DNA of 64,000 nucleotides from the NCBI RefSeq assembly GCF_020268605.1, contig NZ_CP084222.1, positions 1,364,001-1,428,000 on the forward strand, written 5' to 3'. The translations under genes were made by a program, and so were the position numbers. This DNA comes from Arsenophonus apicola (GTDB lineage: Bacteria > Pseudomonadota > Gammaproteobacteria > Enterobacterales > Enterobacteriaceae). Shown piece by piece: positions 57,234 through 64,000 of the stretch. Below the pieces are notes generated by a model. That model worked only from the letters and a program-made list of their open reading frames with translations, had not been told where the DNA came from and ran no database searches. Position 1 is the first letter of the stretch. The number at the start of each line of letters is the position of its first letter.

Positions 57234-57413
57234 TTAATGAAGAGCGGCGGGATTAACCGGATAATCGAACTGGACAAGCAACGCTTTTTGCATCTGAGTT
57301 AACATTTGTTGCTCCTTAGAGGTAACATCCTTAGTCGCTGCCGTTGACCATTCAATCCGGCATTGATTGCTGCTGTTATCATGCTGAATGATAATGACTA
57401 ATTTTGTCGCCAT
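57234..57413 (-). CDS. small phage protein, function unknown
   Basis: The 59-residue product from ATG 57413 (AGGAG upstream; the longer frame to 57452 is not used) begins MATKLVIIIQHDNSSNQCRI. It is beta-rich and then helical. No family recognised. Confidence 0.6.
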   Translation of the reverse strand: MATKLVIIIQHDNSSNQCRIEWSTAATKDVTSKEQQMLTQMQKALLVQFDYPVNPAALH

Positions 57414-57458
57414 AAATGTATCTCCTGAGAAAGTGCCCAAGCCTGGGCACATAAATGA

Positions 57459-57959
57459 TTAACGTACCATCAGTGACCGTTCACCAATTTCCAGATGTGC
57501 ACCTGGGACAACGCTGCCTTTTTCAATCGCTTCTTTAATGGCTTTTTTGTCCGGTGCCGTGATTGTCTGTACATCAACCAGTTCATCGGGAAGTAGTGAC
57601 TCATCATCAATAATCACTTTCACCACGCCACAACGTGCTGAGAAGGTATTTTTGATAGTTTTAAGTTTTTCCAGACCGGCTTTTAACAGACAATCCAGGG
57701 CATAATGTTTTAGCTGTTTTGCTTGGATTTCAAATGATTTACTGCGCTCTTTTAGTCGCTTTGCTTCATCATCCAGTGTTTTTACCTGACCTTCGATGTT
57801 ACGTACATGGATCATAATTGCGTCCAGTTTGTCACCGAGTTGGCCTTCAATGCCCTCTAAGGTGTCGGCAATTTCTTCGCTAGTAAACTCGCCCTTTTCG
57901 ACTAATTGTTGCAATTTTTCGTAGTCAGCGGCTAGTGCGATTGCGGTGGTTTGGCTCAT
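57459..57959 (-). CDS. siphovirus Gp157-family protein
   Basis: The 166-residue protein starts at ATG 57959 after AAGGAG. It has the Gp157 pattern: long coiled coil (IHVRNIEGQVKTLDDEAKRL) followed by CLLKAGLEKLKTIKNTFS and a C-terminal DKKAIKEAIEKGSVVPGAHL. Gp157 proteins are early phage proteins linked to recombination genes and, in streptococci, to phage resistance. Confidence 0.8.
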   Translation of the reverse strand: MSQTTAIALAADYEKLQQLVEKGEFTSEEIADTLEGIEGQLGDKLDAIMIHVRNIEGQVKTLDDEAKRLKERSKSFEIQAKQLKHYALDCLLKAGLEKLKTIKNTFSARCGVVKVIIDDESLLPDELVDVQTITAPDKKAIKEAIEKGSVVPGAHLEIGERSLMVR

Positions 57960-59862
57960 TGGGTTGCTCCTTCCAGTTTTACCAGACACTCATGTTCAAT
58001 TTGATTCAGTCGACGTAAACGGTCAGAGAGGTATTTTTCATATTCTTCATCGTTACGATCTTTTGCATGCTTAAGATGAACCGACATTTCTCGGGTGATG
58101 GTGGAAGCGATGCCGCGTAATTCATTTTTGGTAACGGCGGTTCGCATCGTTGCTGTATTGCGGGTGAACTTTTCATCCAGCTCTTTGCGTAAGCGGGCCA
58201 GATCTTCGGCTTTATCACTGGCCGCTTTAATATCAAATTCAATTTTGTTATCAAACAGATATTCAGGATTATCATGCATGCCCATAAATACGTCCGCTGA
58301 GAATCCCATCATGGATAAGGCTTTTTTTATCGCATCGGTAAAAGATTTTTTAATTGCTTCACCATCGGTTTTAATGCCGTGTTTGGTTTTATAGCGATAG
58401 GGTGTTGCTCCATAACTTTCTATTTCTGCTCGTTCACCATCAATGACATACCAAAACAGAATTTTAATTGAGTGGTTTTGTTCATAAATCAGTGAACCAT
58501 CAGCATCCCGTAAAAAGCGGCTGCCAATTTGCTTATAGTGGTTATCAACAATAGGTTCTAGTAATGGGATACCATTAACTAATTTCTCTTCTAAAACCTG
58601 GTAGCCCCAGCCTTTGCCTAATGCGCCAAATATTTCTGTCGCCCGCATAAACATATAGGTACTATTAATACTTGTTCCAGTAAAACCAACGCCATCTAAT
58701 GGCTTGGTAAAGCGGGGATCCGTTCTTTGAACCTGTTTCCAAATGCGCAAGTTATTTTGTGAAGATGCATCTTGTTGTTTGATGGTATCTTCAATAACTG
58801 CCGCTGCTGTTGAAAATCTTCAGTTGTTTGTATTGCTGGCTTATCCATCTCAGGTTGAAGCGTTTCAATTACTGAACTGTTCTTTTCTTTGACTTTTATT
58901 TCTTTTGTTTTACGTCCACGTTTGGATTTTTCGTTAGCGGGCTGTTCTATTGCGGTTTGTTGATTGTTAGAGCCTGATAATTTCTCCTCTATAAATGACT
59001 TTCTGCCATTAGCATCATTTACTAGTTGGGGATACTGTTTACTTTCCGTGATTAGCGCAAAAACCTGCTCTCTCGGCACGGCTAAAATACCAGGGTAGGT
59101 ACGTAGCTCCATCGACCAGCGCTGCCATACTTCATTTTTTTCATTAATTAATGTTTTCGCTTGTCTTACATGACTGCTTAAAATGTTTTCATGATTAAAA
59201 TCATCCAGTAAGGCTAATGCAATTTCGGTATCAAGCGTTGCGTAATTACGTGCTACTACTGGCTCATTGATGGGTGCAGCAGTAGATGGTGTATCCGCTA
59301 GCCAGCTTTCGGCTAGCTTCTGTGCCTGCTCGATATTGACATTCTCATCGGCATAGTCAAACACTGCTTGCGCAATTTCATTGGTTTGTTCTGCATCCAT
59401 CACCGCTACTTGGGTTATTTTCGCTAAGCCTGCGGCAATATTTCGGATTTTGGGTTGCGCTTTACTTTGATGGACGAAGTAAATGGCTTTGTTGATATCT
59501 GATTTGAAAAATGAAGTTTTAGCAAAGAGTAAAATAGCGGCAATACGAACTATAACCGCTATTTTTTTGAACTCCACTGGTTTAGCGGGTTGCCAACTTT
59601 TACCATTAAACTCATTTTCAAGCGCAAACTGTTCATCAAATTGACCGACAGCCGGGCGGGGTGAACCTACCTGATCGAGACAGATTATGGGTTCATCGGT
59701 GTTGAATTTATCAATATCATCAGGATAGCTTTCTGATAACCTGATCATGGCACTGGCAACCGCTAATTTTTCATTCGCCGCGGTTAACGCAATTGATAGC
59801 GGTAAAGCACCATCTGCCCGAGCACTTATGGTAGGCTCGAATACACAAATATAGGTCTTCAT
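57956..59862 (-). pseudogene. RecE-N-like / Rad52-type annealing protein, split by a frameshift
   Basis: Two frames overlap and read as one gene of about 635 codons. The first (from ATG 59862, GAGGCTAGACCA upstream) starts MKTYICVFEPTIS and resembles the N-terminal part of enterobacterial exodeoxyribonuclease VIII (weak). At a T4 run (58813-58816 on the plus strand) one more T would join it via EDFSTAAAVIEDTIKQ to the second frame (LRIWKQVQRTDPRFTKPLDG onward). That part has a Rad52/Sak-like segment, SFTDAIKKALSMMGFSADVF. It should anneal single strands for phage recombination. Confidence 0.55.
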
Positions 59863-59880
59863 TGGTCTAGCCTCTGTTGG

Positions 59881-60030
59881 TCAGGGATTTTGTGTAGTTG
59901 GGTAAAGTGGTTTATTTGCTAGACAAAGCAAATTATTGCTTTGTTTCTTGTGTTGATGTTTTGTTTTTGTGTGAGCCAGTTCTGATCTACTTGGCTTGCT
60001 GAAGAAAAGAATTTTAGGTTGTGCTTTCAT
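59881..60030 (-). CDS. small basic phage protein
   Basis: The 49-residue frame (MKAQPKILFFSKPSRSELAH, then TKTKHQHKKQSNN) is basic and follows CAGGAGTTGCT. It lies in the leftward early operon. No family recognised. Confidence 0.5.
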   Translation of the reverse strand: MKAQPKILFFSKPSRSELAHTKTKHQHKKQSNNLLCLANKPLYPTTQNP

Positions 60031-60070
60031 AGCAACTCCTGTTAAAATAAAGACTGATCGATGATAGTTA

Positions 60071-60181
60071 TCATTGGTCTTGCCTCTTTAGCGGATTGGT
60101 CTCCGCTGAGAATTCTGGCTGACTTTGGTCGGTCAGCCAGGTAAAAGAGCCCACTGCAGTGGGTTTTTTTACGTCTGTCAT
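60071..60181 (-). CDS. possible small phage protein overlapping hairpins
   Basis: The 36-codon frame (MTDVKKPTAVGSFTWLTDQS, then QPEFSAETNP) stops at the next start (ATGA). It overlaps three perfect short hairpins (60090-60107, 60116-60139, 60150-60163), so the DNA may be structural RNA instead. The frame is open and ends at a translation-initiation module like those of neighbouring genes. Confidence 0.35.
   Translation of the reverse strand: MTDVKKPTAVGSFTWLTDQSQPEFSAETNPLKRQDQ
60090..60170. repeat. cluster of three hairpins in leftward leader
   Basis: AGCGGA/TCCGCT, TGGCTGAC/GTCAGCCA and CCCACT/AGTGGG follow each other within 75 bases; the last ends in seven T on the plus strand, a terminator-like form. 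Possible antitermination or processing signals of the leftward transcript. Confidence 0.45.
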
Positions 60182-60215
60182 TGGGTGTCCGTCTTTCCGG
60201 ACTGTCAGGTCTTTC

Positions 60216-60326
60216 CTAGTTTCTATCGTTAATTGCTCGATAGTGTCTTGCCTTGTCGAACTTTGGTCGGCGAATAATATAGTTCCCTGGTGTTAACAAA
60301 AAACTGTCGTTTATCGTGGTAATCAT
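60216..60326 (-). CDS. possible small phage protein
   Basis: A 36-codon frame (MITTINDSFLLTPGNYIIRR, then PKFDKARHYRAINDRN) lies in the leftward early operon without a well-spaced ribosome binding site. It may be a small early protein. Weak support. Confidence 0.3.
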   Translation of the reverse strand: MITTINDSFLLTPGNYIIRRPKFDKARHYRAINDRN

Positions 60327-60372
60327 GGCCGGTCGTGATGAGTGCAGCGGTTCTCCTCCAACAAACGACAGT
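60302..60372. promoter_or_regulatory. long-range inverted repeat in early leader
   Basis: ACTGTCGTTT (60303-60312) and AAACGACAGT (60363-60372) are perfect complements 50 bases apart. The enclosed loop contains GGAGGAGAA on the minus strand. It may fold the early leftward transcript. Confidence 0.4.
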
Positions 60373-60792
60373 GAATCAAATTAGTCTGAACACTTACCTA
60401 AACACTTGCTGTGTTGTTTTATATGAGCAAATCATCCAGTTATTCATATGCCACTGGCGGCTACTTCGCGGGCGTCCTGCCTGTTTGCTTTTTATCGTAG
60501 TTTAGTAAACAATAAACCAAAGTAAATTAAAAAATAAACAAAATAACTGAAATTTATTTTGTCTTAACTCATATATTGTTTAATATATTGATTATTAGAA
60601 AATTATTTTGATATATAGCGAAAGAAATTCACTAAAAAATATATAAATTATCAATTTGTTGATATAAAAATAATTAGTTAATCAAATAATTATCTAGGAT
60701 AGATAGAGAGGGAGCTACAGTAGGAAATACTATAAACTGCATAAAACAAATATTAATATTGATTAGTTTGTTTTATAAGAAAATATTGTGAT
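60373..60792. other. leftward early leader / intergenic region
   Basis: About 420 bases before the repressor gene. It probably holds the start of the leftward transcript. I see no gene; the right half is very AT-rich. Confidence 0.4.
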
Positions 60793-61176
60793 TCATTGCG
60801 CTTTTTTCTGTTGTTTTTTGTGTAATAATTCAGCTAGTAATTTATCATAGTGCTGTTTTTTCTCTTCAAGATTTTTTATCAAAGCATCAGCTTCGCAATC
60901 AGGTAGCGCATCAAATAGCTCTAATAATACTTTTTGTCTTGGCGTTAGCTTTATCTGGTAATGATTTTCTGAACAAGTGGCATTGAGAGCATCATCTAAA
61001 TAGCCTTTAGGCATATGGTAATCTTTTTCTAATCGCCTAGCTGCTCTTTCACCAAAGGATGCCTTACCATTCAAAAGCTGTGATAAATAGCTTTTTTCCT
61101 TTTCAGGCAGTGTTTTGTTGGAAAACCATTCTTTCAATTTTTTTTGTCTAATATTCTTCATACTTATTTTATTCAT
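60793..61176 (-). CDS. CI-like prophage repressor, short form
   Basis: The 127-residue protein has an N-terminal XRE-like helix-turn-helix domain (LPEKEKSYLSQLLNGKASFG, then ERAARRLEKDYHMPKGYLDD) typical of lambdoid repressors. The C-terminal half is a helical, possibly dimerising segment (KVLLELFDALPDCEADALIK) with no S24 peptidase, so it cannot be inactivated by RecA cleavage. TATAAT (61186-61181) lies only 5 bases before ATG 61176, so the message is probably leaderless, as lambda cI from PRM. Confidence 0.8.
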   Translation of the reverse strand: MNKISMKNIRQKKLKEWFSNKTLPEKEKSYLSQLLNGKASFGERAARRLEKDYHMPKGYLDDALNATCSENHYQIKLTPRQKVLLELFDALPDCEADALIKNLEEKKQHYDKLLAELLHKKQQKKAQ

Positions 61177-61180
61177 AATG

Positions 61181-61186
61181 ATTATA
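61181..61186 (-). promoter_or_regulatory. -10 box of repressor promoter
   Basis: TATAAT on the minus strand would place transcription start at or beside the repressor ATG. The -35 region is weak, as usual for an activated maintenance promoter. Confidence 0.55.
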
Positions 61187-61219
61187 TGTCTGGATTTCTA
61201 CTTCTTATATCTGAATTCT

Positions 61220-61237
61220 GATTAGTATTCACTAAAC
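61220..61237 (+). promoter_or_regulatory. putative repressor operator 1
   Basis: GATTAGTATTCACTAAAC is an imperfect palindrome and shares 14 of 18 bases with the site at 61257-61274, in the same orientation, between the divergent repressor and Cro-like genes. Confidence 0.55.
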
Positions 61238-61256
61238 AAGCAAATACTTAACAAAG

Positions 61257-61274
61257 GTTTAGCGTTCATTAAAC
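61257..61274 (+). promoter_or_regulatory. putative repressor operator 2
   Basis: GTTTAGCGTTCATTAAAC is a near-perfect palindrome (GTTTA..TAAAC) 37 bases from operator 1. Confidence 0.55.
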
Positions 61275-61302
61275 TGATTTTATTTCAAATGAAGAGGTGT
61301 TT

Positions 61303-61530
61303 ATGAAACTAAATGAATACATAGCTAGTTTAAAGCATGGTGAAGCTAAACTTTTAGCTCAAAAACTGGGCGTTTCTAGTTCCTATTTATCACAAATGGC
61401 ACATGGCTATGCTCCGGTTCCGCCAACAAGGTGTTTTGCCATAGAAAATGCGACTAATGGCAGAGTGACAAGGCCTGAACTTCGACCACACGATTTGCAA
61501 AAAATCTGGCCAGAAATGAATATTAACTAA
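61303..61530 (+). CDS. Cro/YdaS-like regulator
   Basis: The 75-residue protein from ATG 61303 (GAAGAGG upstream) is a single helix-turn-helix (EAKLLAQKLGVSSSYLSQMA) with C-terminal RVTRPELRPHDLQKIWPEM, the pattern of YdaS_antitoxin/Cro-like proteins of lambdoid phages. It is divergent from the repressor and followed by a YdaT-like gene, so it should act as the Cro of this phage. Confidence 0.78.
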   Translation: MKLNEYIASLKHGEAKLLAQKLGVSSSYLSQMAHGYAPVPPTRCFAIENATNGRVTRPELRPHDLQKIWPEMNIN

Positions 61531-61589
61531 AAAAATAAACATAAACTGATTAATACTAATCAATTTTGCGACAGGAGACGCAAATCAAC

Positions 61590-62033
61590 ATGGAAATTGA
61601 TATCCAAGCGCTCAAAGATGAAATAGAAATTTGGGCAATGGCCAGCGGACAGGAGCGTGTAGCGATTGAAGTAAGCCGCATGTATTTTCAGCTTAATTCA
61701 GGTGGCAAACCTAGGTTAAGCCAGATCGAAGATAAAGCAGGACAAGCAGATTGGAAAGCCATTAACAATAACCGGCAACAGATTTTCCGTTGGTTACGGG
61801 GTGACTCCAAGGCGGCAAAACAAAAGTTTTGTGATTTGATACCAGCCATTATGGCGGTTTTACCTGCTGAACAGAAGGCAAAAATTGACGGTAATCGCAT
61901 CAATTATTTAGCTTCAATTGCCATCAAACAATTCGCAGCGGCAATGTCTGAGACATTGTTAGGAGGACATGACATATCACGACAAATTACTAATGCAGTA
62001 ACCGCTTTAAACGCTATCCAATACCGCGCCTGA
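61590..62033 (+). CDS. YdaT-like protein (CII analogue)
   Basis: The 147-residue protein matches Rac YdaT in layout: an N-terminal EIEIWAMASGQERVAIEVSR segment, NNRQQIFRWLRGDSKAAKQK and FCDLIPAIMAVLPAEQ. YdaT proteins were first called toxins, but act as CII-like transcription factors beside YdaS. The start at 61590 has CAGGAG about 12 bases upstream. It is in the cII position, before the replication gene. Confidence 0.7.
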   Translation: MEIDIQALKDEIEIWAMASGQERVAIEVSRMYFQLNSGGKPRLSQIEDKAGQADWKAINNNRQQIFRWLRGDSKAAKQKFCDLIPAIMAVLPAEQKAKIDGNRINYLASIAIKQFAAAMSETLLGGHDISRQITNAVTALNAIQYRA

Positions 62034-62082
62034 CCAGCGTATAACAGACTTGGGGTAAGACTAAATGTTAAGGACTATCGAT

Positions 62083-62289
62083 ATGATCACTTATCGTGAT
62101 GGCTTTCGCTTAAACGGTAAACCTGCCACGATTGACCAGATCCAACCTATTTATGATGGTCGCTATGCAGCTGCACTCTCCATTTGGCACCAATACGAAC
62201 AGCAAAAAGCGAAACTGCGTCAGCTTAATCTTAATTCAACCGAGTATCAAAACGCATGCCGTGATATTGCTCGCGCGCTGGGAGTGTAA
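62083..62289 (+). CDS. small phage protein before replication gene
   Basis: The product of 68 residues (MITYRDGFRLNGKPATIDQI; AAGGA 7 bases before ATG 62083, or ATG 62065) is helical and soluble. Its stop lies 1 base before the replication protein start. No function known. Confidence 0.6.
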   Translation: MITYRDGFRLNGKPATIDQIQPIYDGRYAAALSIWHQYEQQKAKLRQLNLNSTEYQNACRDIARALGV

Positions 62290-62290
62290 T

Positions 62291-63229
62291 ATGCAAAATT
62301 ATATGACCGCGACTGTGGCAAGCATGGCAAAAATTAACATATCAGGCAATATAATACCGGCAACCTGGTGGAAGAATGTAAAAATGCCGTCAGGTAAACC
62401 AGATTGTAAAGCTATTATGCTGTTGTCTGAAATTGTTTATTGGTATCGGCCGATGGAGGTGAGGGACGAATACAGCGGAGAATTTAAGGGGTTTCGCAAA
62501 CGTTTTAGTGGTGACAAGTTACAGCGTAGTTATCAGTCATTTGCTGATCGCTATGGCTTTACTAAACGGGAAGTCACCGATGCGATTAAGCGATTATCAG
62601 CGCAAGGCTTAATCACTATTGAATTTAGGACCATCAATACCGCTAAGGGTGTGGCGAATAACGTATTATTTATCGAGCCGGTGGTCGCTAAAATAGAAAA
62701 AATTACTCATCCAGGCCAGCAAGATAATTTTTCAAGTGATGCCAGTCATTCATCTTTAGACCCTATCACCAATAAACGGGATAGCTCCTGCGAAAATTCG
62801 GCAGACCTATCACAAAAAAATGCGATAGCTCCCCCGAAAATTCGGCAGACAAATACAAAAGATTATAACAAGATTAATAAAGATATTACTGATGGTGTAT
62901 CAGACGGCGCTGACACACCGATTACAGAAGCAAATAAATTAAACTATCAACAAATTATTGCAGCCTACCATAACCTCTTGCCTGATATGCCAGAAATCCG
63001 GGTTTTGACCGATGCCCGAAAGCGCATGCTTAAAAATTTCTGGCAGAAATTTAAATTCAATCAGCAGCGATGGGAAAATTATTTAACTTATATCGCTGAC
63101 CATTGCCGTTGGATGCAACAAGATCGGGAAAATGGCCGTGGCGGATTGTGGCGAAGAAAAAATTTAGATTATTTGATCACTGAGCGTTGTTATGTTGCCG
63201 TCAAGGAGGAGCGGGCAAATGACAAATAA
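62291..63229 (+). CDS. phage replication protein, lambda O type
   Basis: The 312-residue product from ATG 62291 (GGAG upstream) has an N-terminal winged-helix replication domain (DRYGFTKREVTDAIKRLSAQ, GLITIEF), a polar Asn/Ser-rich linker with the type of insert where lambda keeps its origin iterons (residues about 150-205), and a C-terminal helicase-loading region (RGGLWRRKNLDYLITERCYV). It overlaps dnaB by 11 bases. The linker carries a repeated CGAAAATTCGGCAGAC (62794 and 62835). Confidence 0.72.
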   Translation: MQNYMTATVASMAKINISGNIIPATWWKNVKMPSGKPDCKAIMLLSEIVYWYRPMEVRDEYSGEFKGFRKRFSGDKLQRSYQSFADRYGFTKREVTDAIKRLSAQGLITIEFRTINTAKGVANNVLFIEPVVAKIEKITHPGQQDNFSSDASHSSLDPITNKRDSSCENSADLSQKNAIAPPKIRQTNTKDYNKINKDITDGVSDGADTPITEANKLNYQQIIAAYHNLLPDMPEIRVLTDARKRMLKNFWQKFKFNQQRWENYLTYIADHCRWMQQDRENGRGGLWRRKNLDYLITERCYVAVKEERANDK

Positions 63230-64000
63230 CTTCATGCAGCCACCTCATAATCTTAGTGCTGAACAGGCAGTGCTTGGCGGTTTGATGTTAAGCACCGATG
63301 ACGAGAAACGCTATTTGGTTACTTCGCTAATTAAAGCCGGATCGTTTTATCAAGGGTCACATCAGCGTATTTATGCCGAGATTGTTAAACTAATAAAATC
63401 CAATAAGCCGACGGATATTATCACCGTTAGTGATTCATTGAAGGAAAACGGCGAATTAACCAATGTGGGTGGTTTTGCCTATATTGCCGAGTTGTGCCAA
63501 TTACCGACCACGGCAAATATTGTCAGTTACGCAAAAATCGTCAGAGATAAATCCATCCAACGCTACGCAATCGATAATTTAAATTCCTGTATTGAAATGA
63601 TGATGGCCAATGATGGGATTGAGACAAATATAAAATTATCCCATATGCAACAAATGATCAGCCAGCTGATAGAGCATGCCAGAACAGGTAAAAGTAAAGG
63701 TTTAAGGCCGGCCAAAGAGGTTATTGGCGATTGGCTGAATGAGGTAGAAAGGCGTTTTGCTGATCCACAAAATGCCGCCGGGTTCACATTAGGCATTGGA
63801 TCATTAGATGAAATTATGGCGCCTAAACAGGCATTACGTGGCTCATTAGTGGTTATCGGCGCCCGGCCTAAAATGGGGAAAACTGCTTTTTTCAACCGTG
63901 TTGCCAGCCATTTTCCTTAAATCATCAATTGCCAACTTTGTTATTTAGTCTGGAAATGACCGACAGAGGCATTATCGAGCGAATGGTTGCGCAGGAAGGC
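63219..64000 (+). pseudogene. DnaB-type replicative helicase, frameshifted, runs off window
   Basis: The N-terminal domain (MQPPHNLSAEQAVLGGLMLS, then GSHQRIYAEIVKLIKS) and the Walker A motif VIGARPKMGKTAFFNRVASH are clear. The frame stops at 63920; with one base added near 63913 it continues FALNHQLPTLLFSLEMTDRG into the window end. Domain order and motifs are those of phage DnaB helicases. The gene is partial here. Confidence 0.8.

Noticed and set aside
61303..62033. YdaS/YdaT pair as a toxin-antitoxin defence module
   Set aside because: They sit in the cro/cII positions of a lambdoid phage, and later work on such pairs supports transcriptional regulation rather than a defence role.

Overview
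The window looks like the chromosome of a gammaproteobacterial insect symbiont of the Morganellaceae, most like Arsenophonus. The basis is enterobacterial gene order (uvrY-uvrC-pgsA followed by tRNA-Gly, tRNA-Cys and tRNA-Leu), closely enterobacterial proteins (AroP, PagP, UvrC, DtpA), very AT-rich and often long intergenic DNA, two prophages, and many recent gene-breaking lesions. The genus is an inference from memory of the families, not a search result.

Layout. (1) 1-30016: late half of a lambda-like siphoprophage on the + strand: lysis (Rz1), packaging (TerS, TerL), portal, head morphogenesis, scaffold, capsid with a C-terminal Ig-like domain, connectors, tail tube, a tail chaperone with a programmed -1 frameshift site, tape measure, M-L-K-I-J tail tip genes and a fibre. 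It is decayed: portal, scaffold, two connectors, tail tube, L, J and a CI-type repressor carry frameshifts, and two TnpB elements (one a complete IS605-type) sit in the tail region. Three antirepressor-type genes with self-complementary leaders are scattered through it. Its right end is an orphan 3' end of icd (30017-30181), so the phage integrated into icd, as e14 and phage 21 do; the left end lies outside the window.

(2) 30182-54940: host DNA. First comes a short phage-like island outside the prophage: a beta-helix spike protein, a spanin pair (Rz with Rz1 fully embedded) and an AmiD-type amidase without signal peptide. Then follow two secreted 11-residue-repeat proteins (both broken), a T4-type endonuclease V, a 25-residue MgtS-like protein, an Na+/alanine symporter, an AA10 LPMO without export signal, a MarA-like regulator, a broken mgrB, aroP, pagP, a cold shock protein, a lipoprotein, dtpA with a frameshift, a GFA-like protein, psiE, uvrY whose receiver has lost its phospho-acceptor Asp, uvrC and pgsA. 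MgtS, MgrB and PagP are PhoPQ-linked in relatives; loss of MgrB would predict a derepressed PhoPQ regulon.

(3) 54941-55217: tRNA-Gly(GCC), tRNA-Cys(GCA) and tRNA-Leu(UAA) in one transcript. (4) 55218-64000: early half of a second lambdoid prophage integrated next to tRNA-Leu: integrase and a leftward operon of small genes, Gp157 and a putative annealing protein; a short CI-like repressor with a probably leaderless promoter and paired operators; then YdaS/YdaT-like regulators, a replication protein and a frameshifted DnaB helicase running off the end.

Many lesions are single-base changes, several in homopolymers. Real symbiont decay is the simplest reading, since uvrC, pgsA, aroP and the alanine symporter are intact, but consensus errors in homopolymers cannot be excluded from sequence alone.
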